A DNA stretch of 40,772 nt, from contig CAKRIZ010000016.1 in assembly GCA_934351445.1 (NCBI GenBank), positions 1 to 40,772 of the forward strand. Reading direction: 5' to 3'. The stretch is from an uncultured Eubacterium sp. (lineage in GTDB: Bacteria > Bacillota > Clostridia > Lachnospirales > Lachnospiraceae). Position numbers and translations under genes: made by a program. Shown one piece after another: positions 16,214 to 24,864 of this stretch (positions are counted from its first letter, which is position 1; every line of letters begins with the position of its first letter). The notes beneath the pieces were generated by a model. That model was not told where the DNA came from. It saw nothing but the letters and a program-made list of their open reading frames with translations, and made no database searches.

Positions 16214-16226
16214 AATAATGATTATT
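16214..16226. promoter_or_regulatory. Perfect AATAATGATTATT palindrome, candidate PerR/Fur-type box
   Basis: The 13-bp perfect palindrome AATAAT-G-ATTATT lies between the divergent HD-GYP gene and the small plus-strand gene. It overlaps a TACAAT -10-like element (16211-16216). Nearly the same sequence lies downstream of the perR promoter (23796-23808), hence the suggestion of a PerR-type operator. Confidence 0.45.
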
Positions 16227-16244
16227 AATTATCAAGGCATATTG

Positions 16245-16526
16245 ATGGCGAAAAACATGCTCGACTGGTTTACAATTCTCGCTTTTTACGAAACGAGCGA
16301 CCACAAACTGGATGGTGAGACTTTGCTGGTCATCAAGCATCGCGCGCTCAATCGACTACGTTTTTTAGGAAAATTGATCGATGGAAATAAGAGCCAGTGG
16401 ATCTACCGGCTATTTGAAAAGACTTACCTGAAATTCAATCAAATACAGCATGAACATCAGGCAAAAGGTGAATGGCTCGTTGGCTGTCCGATCGCCAGAC
16501 ATGCCAAGGCACACGGCTACGAGTAG
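16245..16526 (+). CDS. Small protein of unknown function
   Basis: From the ATG at 16245 (AAGG upstream at 16234-16237) the protein has 93 residues: MAKNMLDWFTILAFYETSDH..., basic and helical, with no signal peptide, cysteines clustered for metal, or recognised motif. An ATG at 16218 would add nine residues but lacks a ribosome site. I do not recognise the family. It is divergent from the HD-GYP gene and convergent with the Doc gene. The upstream palindrome at 16214-16226 suggests regulation shared with perR. Coding status is supported only by the open frame, start context and plausible composition. Confidence 0.5.
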   Translation: MAKNMLDWFTILAFYETSDHKLDGETLLVIKHRALNRLRFLGKLIDGNKSQWIYRLFEKTYLKFNQIQHEHQAKGEWLVGCPIARHAKAHGYE

Positions 16527-16557
16527 CTGCCAGAGATCTGAGGAGATCCATTATTTG

Positions 16558-16935
16558 TTAATTCTGATGTCTGATAATCCATCGCAATATATCCTCAGCG
16601 CCTATTTCACCAGATGCCAAGTCAAGAATAGCAGCACTCAATTCCTGCTGCGTATATGACAACCCATAGCCATTTAATTCCAAAAACACCAACATTACAT
16701 GCGCACCTAATCGTTTATTTCCATCAATCATCGGATGATTCTTTACAATTCCAAAACAAAGTTGCGCTGCTTTTGCCTGCACGCTTGGATATAATTCTTC
16801 ATTTTCAAAAGATTGAAATGGATTAGAAAGTGCTGAGTCCAGCATTCCAACATCGCGAATGCCATCACTCCCGCCTGTAGTCTCAATCAGCCTTTTATGG
16901 AGTAAAATAACTTGCTCTTTACTTAGCCTGATCAT
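16558..16935 (-). CDS. doc: Doc-type Fic-fold toxin
   Basis: The 125-residue protein is a Doc/Fic family enzyme. The active-site motif is HPMIDGNKR (residues 67-75). The Lys in place of the Gly of Fic AMP-transferases (HPFxxGNGR) is the feature of Doc, which phosphorylates elongation factor Tu and stops translation. It is partnered with the Phd-like antitoxin immediately upstream, with a 4-bp ATGA overlap. The motif is intact, so the toxin should be active if expressed. Its 3' end faces the small gene at 16245-16526. Confidence 0.9.
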   Translation of the reverse strand: MIRLSKEQVILLHKRLIETTGGSDGIRDVGMLDSALSNPFQSFENEELYPSVQAKAAQLCFGIVKNHPMIDGNKRLGAHVMLVFLELNGYGLSYTQQELSAAILDLASGEIGAEDILRWIIRHQN

Positions 16936-17174
16936 TTTGCAAGCACCTCGTAAGCTTCCATATTTTGCTTAATAAGACGCTCAGATACAGCATATACATC
17001 CTCTGTTGATGCTATTTTTTCTTGCTCTGCTTTGCTAAAATCAATTACAAGATATCGCGGCACATTGTTTTTTAGAATAACTGCTGTACCATGTTCATCC
17101 ACTACTCTAGTGACCTTTGAAAAATTTTGATTAGCCTCTGTTATTGAAATCATTGTATTTGTATCAACTGTCAT
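16932..17174 (-). CDS. phd: Phd/YefM-type antitoxin
   Basis: An 80-residue antitoxin with the N-terminal DNA-binding fold of the Phd/YefM family (MISITEANQNFSKVTRVVDEHG...VILKNNVPRYLVIDF) and a C-terminal helical tail that would bind the toxin Doc. I chose the ATG at 17174 because GTGAGGTG lies 6-8 bp upstream; the ATG at 17198 lies in the promoter region. It is the first gene of the phd-doc operon and usually represses its own promoter together with Doc. Candidate operator repeats lie just upstream (17199-17274). Confidence 0.85.
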   Translation of the reverse strand: MTVDTNTMISITEANQNFSKVTRVVDEHGTAVILKNNVPRYLVIDFSKAEQEKIASTEDVYAVSERLIKQNMEAYEVLAK

Positions 17175-17198
17175 TATACGCACCTCACTTTCATTCAT

Positions 17199-17274
17199 AT
17201 TATACGCAAATTATAGGATAAAAACAACCTATTTTTATAGCTATGTCATAAACTTTTAAGAAAATTATAGGATA
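17199..17274 (-). promoter_or_regulatory. phd-doc promoter with a repeated operator-like sequence
   Basis: On the minus strand TTGTTT (17227-17222) and TATAAT (17204-17199) are 17 bp apart. The 13-bp sequence AAATTATAGGATA occurs twice in direct orientation (17208-17220, inside the promoter spacer, and 17262-17274, upstream). This spacing is consistent with autoregulation by the antitoxin-toxin complex. Confidence 0.6.
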
Positions 17275-17335
17275 TATTAAAGTAAATTTTTATTTCATTT
17301 CAGTATAAGAGAAGGAATGATGGCAATTAAACGAC

Positions 17336-17396
17336 CAAAGACCCAATGTCCTACCTTTACATAGGAGAACACCGGGTCTTTGATTATCTTTTTTAT
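17336..17396. terminator. Hairpin terminator near the 3' end of the adhesin gene
   Basis: CAAAGACCC (17336-17344) and GGGTCTTTG (17374-17382) form the outer stem, and TCCTA/TAGGA an inner stem. On the minus strand the adhesin transcript would end in this structure, but the T run following it is imperfect (TTTAATT). On the plus strand a T-rich tail follows (17383-17396). Confidence 0.6.
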
Positions 17397-17420
17397 CTCA
17401 TTATAGTAGTCGGACGCTTC

Positions 17421-20054
17421 TTATCTTCCGAAAAATCTCCGGAAAAACATCACTACCTGAACCCATGTGCCGACTTTTACGGATGTATCCGTCATCGCCT
17501 TCTGCTGTGTGATATCTACCAACAGATAGCGTGAGAGGTGCTTCGTCTTGAACACAAAACATCCGCTCTCAGCATCATAACTGCCGTTTTTCGTCTCTAT
17601 CGTGCCGTCATCACGGATGAACCATACTGCCAGGTTAGAGGTGTCTTCACCCTTCTTTGGCGTATATGGAATCGAGATCGTCAGCACGCCGCCACCAAAA
17701 CGGGACTGCTGTTTTGCTCCTACATACAGATCTACATCCACAACGGCTGCCACCTGTGCCAGTGAACCAAGCGCCTGACGCTGTGCATCGGTAAGTTCCG
17801 CCTGTTGGATAGAGATTGTCACATCCTTGCCAGATGCGATGGTTTTCAATGCCTTCTGATCCAGTGCAATCACACCATCCGGCAGATTGACCGTCAATCC
17901 GGTACGTTTTGCCTCATTTGTCTTTGATACGATCTCTACCGGCAATGTCACACTGTCTACCCCTTCCAGCCCGGAAAGATCTACTGTGACAGTTTTTGCA
18001 CTATCTGCGATGACTTGATCGATCTGATTGCTGTCTACAGATACTGTAGCTGTTGTACCTTTAACGGTCGCCTCCATCTTCATATCTCCATGATCCGAAG
18101 ATACTGGGACTGTGATCGTCTGCGTTCCGCCTCCGGCCGTGTCCTCTTTGGTCGTGCCGCTGCCACCTGTACTACCTCCTCCATTCGATACAGGATAAAG
18201 TACGATCGTACCGGTTGCCTCGTTATAGTTATTCGTATCTGTCGGTGTAAATAACCAGTGGTAAGCGGTATTTACCTTGACTTCTGTACTATCATCCAAC
18301 TGCTTTCCGTCTGCATCGACCCATTTGACCGTACCCGCCGGCCAGCCCGGATTGACTGCGAGCGCCGCAGCCGTTACCGTCTTGCCGGCAGCCGTAATCC
18401 TTGTATAAACCGGCTCACCCGCAGGTGTTGCTTTATTCACTGGAATCTCTGTCGTACCCTTTACTGTCTGATATCTGGTGCCATCATTCGGTATAAATGT
18501 CCATTTTGCAGCATACGCAGCCGTTGCAGCCGGTTTCGCGTCCGGAGTATCCCATGCAAATGTCCCCTCAACAGCCGCATTCTCATATTTCATTGAACCG
18601 GAGAGCTTCATATTGCCTAACGCCTCACCATAAGTGAGTGATGATTTACTCAGTGTCGGCGCTCCGGTCGGTATAAGTTTATTCGTTGCCTTGACGTTGA
18701 CCGTCAGCGTCATATCTTTGTAGTTTGTCGTGCTGACTACTACTTTAACTGTACCGATCTCGCCCTCAGCCTTTGTAGCTACCTGTTTGATCGGCAGGCT
18801 GAGCACGCCGTTCTCGACCTTTGCACCATCTGCAGCATAGTAGTCTGTAACCAACTGCACACTCAGCTGACCGTAAGTGATGTCACCATACTTCTTCGGA
18901 GCAGTCAATTCGGGGATCAGCTCCGAGAGATCGACGGTATACGTCTTTGCATGACCGTTCATTACTTCCAGATCCACAGACTGGTCAGCTGCCGCCGCTT
19001 TGACTATCTCCTGATATGCACTGCCGGCATCCTGCTGACTTCTGTGAATTTCTATTTCCCTCTGACCGCCCGCAAAGCTATAGTTCGGATTCAGCATCCG
19101 GAATTTTATAATGACCGTTTTACGATTTCCGGCATCTGCATTCTCAAACTGCGCTCCCTCTACCGTATAGTCCTCGCCTCTCTTAAAGTCTATGGTATTT
19201 TTTCCGTATACAAAACCAACGCGATTCAGCTGCTCGAGCGGCAGATCTGTCGTGCCGTCATAATCCTTTCCTAAATTACCGATTCCTGCCTTATCTGATA
19301 ATTCACACGGCTTTACCACAAACTGGATGGATTTCGTGCCGGTGTAGTTGCCCTGTCCGGTGACAGTCAGTGTATAGGTACCGGCATCTTTTACCCCTTT
19401 ATTTCCGGTAACTGTATAATCTATAGGAGTAGGTTCCACTGTCGGATCGTCAGACCACACGGTCAGGTATTTGTTGTTATACCACAGATCAAATACGATA
19501 CGTTGCTCAGAACCGCTATTTTTATCTGAACTAATCGGATAATAAGCCAGACCGTCCTCACCGCTGATCGTAAGTCCCGCGTTCGACAGATCTGCCGGTT
19601 TCACGGTCACAGTGACCTCTTTGCTGATGACATCGCCATCAATAGTTGCCTCGCATCTGAAGATATGATCTCCCACGTTTCCGTATTCAGCAGGCTCGGG
19701 ATTTGTAGTATAAGGACTCGTACGCGGAGTATCCTTCAGCGTCAGGGTATCTCCCGTCCGACCGGTCAGCTCGTTATCATCCTCAAACCATTTGTAGGTA
19801 ACTGTGCCTGTCGTCTCTACTTTTGCCGTAATCCTCAAGTCTTCGGTATAAGTGATGCACTCCGGCGCATCGAGAGATAGACGCTCAGATGGTGTCTCTG
19901 CACCTGCGGGGTCACCTGTCGTCTGTTCCTCCTGCCCGGCCACGGCACTTCCGCCTGCTGCCTCCTCAGCCAGCGCCGATGTCGGTATCATCGACAGGCA
20001 GAGTGCGAAGCCCAGAAACATGCTCAGCAATTTCTTTTTCCAATTATTCTCCAT
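17421..20054 (-). CDS. Large secreted adhesin-like protein with Ig-like and YDG-type repeats
   Basis: An 877-residue exported protein. It has a signal peptide (about 1-29, cut after ALA), an acidic Gly/Glu linker, then a series of beta-sandwich repeats. These include Ig-like pieces (TYTEDLRITAKVETTGTVTYKWFEDD), YDG-type repeats (SIQFVVKPCELSDKAGIGNL; DYDGTTDLP) and repeats of the TPAGEPVYTRI/TPTGAPTLSKS kind. A Gly/Ser-rich hinge lies near residues 640-660. The last ~150 residues end in a hydrophobic tail WVQVVMFFRRFFGR without an LPxTG signal. The ATG at 20054 is preceded by GAAGGGG. It follows the LuxR-type regulator gene by only 38 bp, suggesting one operon. Role as a surface adhesin is inferred from architecture. 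Confidence 0.8.
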   Translation of the reverse strand: MENNWKKKLLSMFLGFALCLSMIPTSALAEEAAGGSAVAGQEEQTTGDPAGAETPSERLSLDAPECITYTEDLRITAKVETTGTVTYKWFEDDNELTGRTGDTLTLKDTPRTSPYTTNPEPAEYGNVGDHIFRCEATIDGDVISKEVTVTVKPADLSNAGLTISGEDGLAYYPISSDKNSGSEQRIVFDLWYNNKYLTVWSDDPTVEPTPIDYTVTGNKGVKDAGTYTLTVTGQGNYTGTKSIQFVVKPCELSDKAGIGNLGKDYDGTTDLPLEQLNRVGFVYGKNTIDFKRGEDYTVEGAQFENADAGNRKTVIIKFRMLNPNYSFAGGQREIEIHRSQQDAGSAYQEIVKAAAADQSVDLEVMNGHAKTYTVDLSELIPELTAPKKYGDITYGQLSVQLVTDYYAADGAKVENGVLSLPIKQVATKAEGEIGTVKVVVSTTNYKDMTLTVNVKATNKLIPTGAPTLSKSSLTYGEALGNMKLSGSMKYENAAVEGTFAWDTPDAKPAATAAYAAKWTFIPNDGTRYQTVKGTTEIPVNKATPAGEPVYTRITAAGKTVTAAALAVNPGWPAGTVKWVDADGKQLDDSTEVKVNTAYHWLFTPTDTNNYNEATGTIVLYPVSNGGGSTGGSGTTKEDTAGGGTQTITVPVSSDHGDMKMEATVKGTTATVSVDSNQIDQVIADSAKTVTVDLSGLEGVDSVTLPVEIVSKTNEAKRTGLTVNLPDGVIALDQKALKTIASGKDVTISIQQAELTDAQRQALGSLAQVAAVVDVDLYVGAKQQSRFGGGVLTISIPYTPKKGEDTSNLAVWFIRDDGTIETKNGSYDAESGCFVFKTKHLSRYLLVDITQQKAMTDTSVKVGTWVQVVMFFRRFFGR

Positions 20055-20092
20055 CGTATTTACCCCTTCCATACATATATTTTTCGCGAGCC

Positions 20093-22444
20093 CTACGGCA
20101 CGAGCCGCAGCTTCTTCGCGACTGTCTTCGCTTCGCTCCGTCGATTAACATCGAGCTTCATTAATATATGACTCACATGCGTTTTCACTGTCGTAAGCTT
20201 GATATCCATGATCTGTGCAATCTCAGCATTGCTCTTATCTGCACAGATCAGATGCAGAATCTGTGATTCCATCGGTGTCAGCGTATCACTCTGCGCCAGC
20301 CGCGTCTGCAGAAAATGTGGATACAACGCCGCCTGAGACCGTACATCCGACATGAGCTGTCTGCACCATTTGTCATTTTCAGTCCATTCTAATTCCTCGA
20401 GCAGCGGCAGCACAGCATTTCCATAGACACTGATCGTGCGGATAAACCGATATTCCTCCGCTTCTGTCATCGCCAGGGAAAGAGATTCGCGCCAATTGCC
20501 ATCCTTTTTCCGATACCATGCAATAGCAGTCAGCACATGCAGGTGAATTCCATCAATATGCCGTGCACAGCTCTTACAATATGGCTCCAGCGGAGCGAGC
20601 GTCATCAGAGCTGCATCCGGTCTGCCGTCTGCCAGCTCAACCATCGCCTGTGTCAGATATTGGTAACGTTTCATCACATTCAGATGCATCGGATCCCGCG
20701 GTGCCTTTTTCCGATACCATTCGTCTGCACTGTCAAATTGATCTGTATGCAGATCCACACGACAACGCAGCGCATCGATATTGGGTAAAAACCGTATCAG
20801 CCCCTGTTCGGCATACCGCTCACGCAGCGCATCGATCGTGCGGCGTGCATCCTCCGGCTGACCACTTGCGAGCTGGCTGCGAACGAGCAGACCATTGACC
20901 GCAAACTCTATATCCGGTGTTCCGCTATTGTGGATCTCACTCATAATCGGGATGAGTGACAGCATACGACTGGATATGTTTTCCCCCTTTTCAAACTTAC
21001 TCTCTGCAATAGCACAATCTGCCAATCCTACGCTATCCCTGCCCAGAATCGCTTCCACCGGAATACGGATCGTCTGATACAGCAGATCATCCTTTTTACT
21101 CCAGACAGAAAAATCCTTGCCTCCATTCATGATACTCGGCAATGTACTGGTCACAGAAAATTCTGGCAGCTTCACTTCTTTATTTTTTAACAGACGAAAA
21201 ATCGCCGGGATTGTATCGAGCAGGCTCTCCACGCCTCTCTGCGGCAGAGAGATATCGAGCCACGCCAGACGGCTGCGCGCCTGTTTTCCTGCGGCATCCT
21301 GTTTTCCACACCGATTGGCAAACTCCTGCAATTCATGATACCAGCGTTCAGAACCACGATAATCTGTCGCCAGCGCACACAGCATACTCATACCCTGCAT
21401 GAGAGACGGTGATGCCAGAATCTCAGACTCAGGAAGACTACGATAATATTTTTCCATCTCACTGTAATGTCCCATGCCCGGATGAAGCTGCGCATTGCGT
21501 ATCAATAGTTCAGATACCTTGGCATGATCACCACCTCTGGTATAACAATCCAGCGCGTGCCCGTAATCCTCTTTCAGCTCATAGTAGAGTCCACCGCGAT
21601 TCAACAACGCCCGCCGGTTATTGTCTGTATATTCACGCTCCATCTCCCATAACAGAAACGCCCGGAACTGTGGCCAGAAATGGTACTGATTTATATTATC
21701 GTAATGCAGCATAGTTGTTTTTCGCAGCAGCCAATTCAACATATCCCCGGCATGAAAATCACCACTGACCATACGTGCCATCTCCAGGTCAAAACTCTCA
21801 AATGGAGCCAGTTCCAATAGAAAACGCCTCACCGGAAGATCAAATTGATGGTAAACCGCTCCATCAAAATATAGAAATACTTCCCGAAACGCACGTGTCA
21901 CAATATCCGGGCCAAACGGTTTTCTGTCCGACATGCAGTGTGCCGTGATCGCGACACCCAGTGGATAACCGATCGATTCCTTTAGAATGCCGTTGATCTC
22001 ACTATCTGTCACGTGCACCATACATGCATCAAACAATTTTCGAATATCATTATGATCAAAGAGCAGATCATCGGCAGTCAGAACAGTCATCAACCCGGTA
22101 TATTGATAGGCTGCCAGACACCCAGGCACCGCTCCGCGCGAGAGCAGAACAAAACGCCGCCCGGCTTTTGACCGTATCAATTCGCATAGAACCTGCCAAT
22201 CTTCTTCCTGCATGAGCTGCAGATCATCAATCAGCAGTATATCCGCCTCACCGCTGAGCGAGGACAGTGAGAAATCATCATCACGGACACTCACACGCTG
22301 TATATCCTGCCCGGACAGCAATATGTCTGCTACCGTTGTCTTTCCAAATCCACATGGCGCACTAAAAAACAGGATGCGCCCATCCAGCATGAATTTGTCA
22401 AATTGCTGTTTTATAGAAGGTTTGATAACCACAGTTTCTAACAT
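20093..22444 (-). CDS. Large LuxR/MalT-type transcription regulator (STAND ATPase)
   Basis: A 783-residue regulator of the LAL/MalT class. The N-terminus has a Walker A motif (APCGFGKTT, 29-37) and a Walker B strand DILLIDDLQLM (about 69-79). The middle is helical and TPR-like. Residues 722-783 are a LuxR-type helix-turn-helix (LTPMESQILHLICADKSNAE, AQIMDIKLTTVKTHVSHIL). MalT-type proteins bind an inducer and ATP, oligomerise and activate transcription. The signal is unknown. It directly precedes the adhesin-like gene, 38 bp apart, and the likely target is that gene or other surface genes. A GGAGAATACAAT ribosome site gives the start. Confidence 0.88.
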   Translation of the reverse strand: MLETVVIKPSIKQQFDKFMLDGRILFFSAPCGFGKTTVADILLSGQDIQRVSVRDDDFSLSSLSGEADILLIDDLQLMQEEDWQVLCELIRSKAGRRFVLLSRGAVPGCLAAYQYTGLMTVLTADDLLFDHNDIRKLFDACMVHVTDSEINGILKESIGYPLGVAITAHCMSDRKPFGPDIVTRAFREVFLYFDGAVYHQFDLPVRRFLLELAPFESFDLEMARMVSGDFHAGDMLNWLLRKTTMLHYDNINQYHFWPQFRAFLLWEMEREYTDNNRRALLNRGGLYYELKEDYGHALDCYTRGGDHAKVSELLIRNAQLHPGMGHYSEMEKYYRSLPESEILASPSLMQGMSMLCALATDYRGSERWYHELQEFANRCGKQDAAGKQARSRLAWLDISLPQRGVESLLDTIPAIFRLLKNKEVKLPEFSVTSTLPSIMNGGKDFSVWSKKDDLLYQTIRIPVEAILGRDSVGLADCAIAESKFEKGENISSRMLSLIPIMSEIHNSGTPDIEFAVNGLLVRSQLASGQPEDARRTIDALRERYAEQGLIRFLPNIDALRCRVDLHTDQFDSADEWYRKKAPRDPMHLNVMKRYQYLTQAMVELADGRPDAALMTLAPLEPYCKSCARHIDGIHLHVLTAIAWYRKKDGNWRESLSLAMTEAEEYRFIRTISVYGNAVLPLLEELEWTENDKWCRQLMSDVRSQAALYPHFLQTRLAQSDTLTPMESQILHLICADKSNAEIAQIMDIKLTTVKTHVSHILMKLDVNRRSEAKTVAKKLRLVP

Positions 22445-22573
22445 ATTGTATTCTCCAACTATTAATGATAGGAATGATGCTTCCTACGGTTACTACGCAC
22501 ATCTTACATATGCTTCTAATTTTATTATATATATGGTATCAAAAATGTAAATCCTACCAAAGTATGAGATGGG

Positions 22574-22625
22574 CAAAAAAATGACCAAAAAAAATGACCG
22601 GAGGAACGTCTTTGTCCTCCAGCCA
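22574..22625 (-). terminator. Terminator of the rubrerythrin gene
   Basis: On the minus strand GGAGGA...TCCTCC forms a stem at 22599-22620, followed by GGTCATTTTTTTT and then a second T run (22586-22575). The element lies 30 bp beyond the rubrerythrin stop codon. Confidence 0.85.
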
Positions 22626-22654
22626 TTCGATTTTCTTCTTATTCAGTTCACGGA

Positions 22655-23242
22655 TTAGCCAAAGTATCTGTCTAACAGACCCTTGAGAGCCTTGCCGTGT
22701 CTTGCTTCGTCTCTTGCCATCTCATGAACAGTGTCATGGATTGCATCCAGATTGTTCTTCTTTGCACATTTTGCCAGATCAAACTTACCTGCGGTTGCAC
22801 CGAACTCACAATCTACTCTCCATGCGAGGTTGTCCTTGGTTGTAGCCTTCATGTTCGGCTCGAGATCCTCACCTAACAGCTCAGCAAACTTAGATGCGTG
22901 CTCAGCCTCTTCATAAGCTGCCTTCTCCCAGTAGAGACCGATCTCCGGATAACCCTCACGATGAGCGATTCTAGCCATGCACAGATACATACCGACTTCT
23001 GAGCACTCACCTTCAAAGTTTGCCTTTAACTGGTCGAAGATATATTTCTTATCTTCATCGCTAATCTCAGGATTGTTCTTTACGGTAGATGCGTATACGC
23101 CATACTCGTGCTCTGCTGCGAGTGTCAGATCTCCCTCTACCTTCTTGAACTTGTCTGCGCCTACGTGACATACCGGGCACTCCTTCGGAGGCTCTTCTCC
23201 CTCATAAACATAACCACATACTGAACATACATACTTTGCCAT
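22655..23242 (-). CDS. Rubrerythrin with an N-terminal rubredoxin domain (reverse rubrerythrin)
   Basis: A 195-residue peroxide-reducing protein of anaerobes. The rubredoxin domain comes first (C6/C9 and C22/C25, CSVCG and CPVCH), followed by the four-helix di-iron domain with paired Glu/His ligands (FEGECSEVGMYL, EKAAYEEAEHASKF, EMARDEARHGKAL). This reversed domain order is known from clostridial rubrerythrins that act as NADH peroxidases. The ATG at 23242 is preceded by AAAGGATGG; an upstream ATG at 23254 lies within that site. The neighbour 117 bp upstream is the PerR-type repressor, which probably controls it. Confidence 0.95.
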   Translation of the reverse strand: MAKYVCSVCGYVYEGEEPPKECPVCHVGADKFKKVEGDLTLAAEHEYGVYASTVKNNPEISDEDKKYIFDQLKANFEGECSEVGMYLCMARIAHREGYPEIGLYWEKAAYEEAEHASKFAELLGEDLEPNMKATTKDNLAWRVDCEFGATAGKFDLAKCAKKNNLDAIHDTVHEMARDEARHGKALKGLLDRYFG

Positions 23243-23301
23243 AATTTTTTCCATCCTTTCGTTTTTGAATTTTTTATTTTCTTATTATTATTTTCGTTTT
23301 G

Positions 23302-23357
23302 CGATTCATATTAGGAATCGTTACTGATTTTATATCATAGATTTTTTTGCGTGTCAA
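23302..23357 (-). promoter_or_regulatory. Rubrerythrin promoter with an inverted-repeat site
   Basis: On the minus strand TTGACA (23357-23352) and TATAAA (23334-23329) are 17 bp apart. Just downstream, CGATTC (23302-23307) and GAATCG (23315-23320) form a 6-bp inverted repeat with a 7-bp spacer, a candidate operator. The box does not match the usual PerR consensus, so the regulator is uncertain. Confidence 0.65.
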
Positions 23358-23370
23358 CTAGCTTCAATGA

Positions 23371-23778
23371 CTAATCTTTGTTACCTTTGTCTAACTTCTC
23401 AGATTCCACACATCCATGGCATGTTCCGTAGAAGAATACGGTATGTCCCTCAATCATACCATCGAAGTCATGCTGCGCTAATAGGTTGATATGGTCGAGC
23501 CCCTGCACACGCAGATCCTGCACACATCCACACTTTTTGCATATAAAGTGGTAATGTGGCGCTGCATTACCGTCAAAACGGTCCGGTCCCATTCCGGTGG
23601 AGATCGTCTGTATCTCACCAATATCCGTCAGCAATGCCAGATTCCGATAGACCGTCCCCAGACTGATCCTTGGGAATTCTTTCTGAATATTTTCATATAC
23701 GGTCTCTGCCGTTGGGTGATCGGTACGCGTTCGCAAAAAATTTTTAATTGATTCTCTCTGCTTACTGTGTTTTAACAT
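23371..23778 (-). CDS. perR: PerR-type Fur-family peroxide repressor
   Basis: A 135-residue Fur-family protein whose metal site resembles PerR rather than Fur. Aligned to Bacillus PerR, the ligands are His21 (H37), Asp69 (D85), His75 (H91), His77 (H93) and Asp88 (D104); the last is Glu in Fur. Structural zinc cysteines C80/C83 and C120/C123 are present. PerR senses peroxide by iron-catalysed oxidation of its histidines and derepresses defence genes. It lies 117 bp upstream of rubrerythrin, which is probably a target. The winged-helix part is in residues 1-65. Confidence 0.9.
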   Translation of the reverse strand: MLKHSKQRESIKNFLRTRTDHPTAETVYENIQKEFPRISLGTVYRNLALLTDIGEIQTISTGMGPDRFDGNAAPHYHFICKKCGCVQDLRVQGLDHINLLAQHDFDGMIEGHTVFFYGTCHGCVESEKLDKGNKD

Positions 23779-23795
23779 GATTTTTCCTCATAAAT

Positions 23796-23847
23796 AATAA
23801 TCATTACTGTTTTACTCTATCATAGACTCTGCTTTCCTACTTGTCAA
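23796..23847 (-). promoter_or_regulatory. perR promoter with a PerR-box-like site
   Basis: On the minus strand TTGACA (23847-23842) and TATGAT (23824-23819) are 17 bp apart. Downstream of the -10 box lies AGTAATGATTATT (23808-23796), close to the AT-rich palindromic PerR box (TTATAATNATTATAA). The position suits autorepression. Confidence 0.7.
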
Positions 23848-23916
23848 TCTGTTATTTGGTGGAATATCCATGTAATGATGGCATAAACTGTATAAATGTA
23901 TCATCAAGGAGTCTTT

Positions 23917-24864
23917 ATGTCTGAATACAGGAGATTTTTTTCTTATATGTATGCTTACGAAGAAGGAGCGAAGACTTCAAATGTCGGTTTCGCGAAAATT
24001 GAGATGCGAGGGGCACAGACTTCCATAGAACTGCACATGCATGATTGTAATCTGCAGATACCGGCTGCCCACCTCTGTCTGTTTGTGAGGAACGGTGACA
24101 GTCTGCTCGGTTTTCCAATCGGTGAAGTACCGTTCTCAGGCGGAGCTGCCGACCGGCGCTTTATACTCACACCGACAGCTTTTCATGGGAGTACCTATCA
24201 GATCAGTGATGTAGCAGGTATTCTGTTATTATGTCAGGATCATATCTGTTTTGTGAGTCAGTGGGATGAAGCCCCGATTGACTGGTCCGGTTTTGAACTC
24301 TATACGCCGCCAGCTGTCAAACCGGATGATCAGCAGATCGCTGACGATGAGACCGCCGAACCGGAACCGCAGCCATCTGATATGCCTTCCGGAGAAAATG
24401 TCATCCAATCTACAGAACTGCCCTTGTCACAGCCGGATAATATCCGGCGCATGGCATCCGCTGCACAGCGAAGCGCGGCCGGATCATCCTCCCACAACTC
24501 CTGGGAAGAAAACTGGAACCTGCTGCTGCTCTCACATTCTCTCATTCAGCCGTTTGCAGATGAACAGATCCAGTGCATCCGCGCAGAATTGAAAGACCTG
24601 CGCCTGCTGCCGCCTTCGAACTGGCATCTGTGTAACAACAGCTTCCTGCTGCACTCTTTTTTCATGTACCGCCATCTGATCATTGGCAGATTTCCGTCCG
24701 GCAAAGGTATGAAATGGTTTGTCGGTGTGCCAGGTATCCGTTATCGTCAGGAACACGTACTCGCTGCGATCTTCGGCTTCTCTGATTTTCTGCCAGAAAA
24801 AGCATCCGCAGATGCGGATGCTCCGTTTGGCTATTGGTATACAATTATGAGTGCAGCAGACTAA
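23917..24864 (+). CDS. DUF6128-like protein
   Basis: A 315-residue soluble protein. The N-terminal part (about 1-130) contains YMYAYEEGAKTSNVGFAKIE and a beta-rich core; a Pro/Glu/Ser-rich linker follows (about 140-195). The C-terminal domain (about 215-315) has EQIQCIRAELKDLRLLPPSN, NNSFLLHSFFMYRHLIIG and WFVGVPGIRYRQEHVLAAIF, the pattern I associate with DUF6128, a Lachnospiraceae-rich family. Function unknown. The ATG at 23917 is preceded by AAGGAGTCTTT. It is divergent from perR and overlaps the convergent GNAT gene by 20 bp at its 3' end. Confidence 0.7.
   Translation: MSEYRRFFSYMYAYEEGAKTSNVGFAKIEMRGAQTSIELHMHDCNLQIPAAHLCLFVRNGDSLLGFPIGEVPFSGGAADRRFILTPTAFHGSTYQISDVAGILLLCQDHICFVSQWDEAPIDWSGFELYTPPAVKPDDQQIADDETAEPEPQPSDMPSGENVIQSTELPLSQPDNIRRMASAAQRSAAGSSSHNSWEENWNLLLLSHSLIQPFADEQIQCIRAELKDLRLLPPSNWHLCNNSFLLHSFFMYRHLIIGRFPSGKGMKWFVGVPGIRYRQEHVLAAIFGFSDFLPEKASADADAPFGYWYTIMSAAD

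Noticed and set aside
17421..20054. Repeats in the adhesin and GLUG genes considered as CRISPR or DNA repeats
   Set aside because: The similarity is at protein level and imperfect in DNA; there is no array of identical repeats with unique spacers, and no cas gene in the window.
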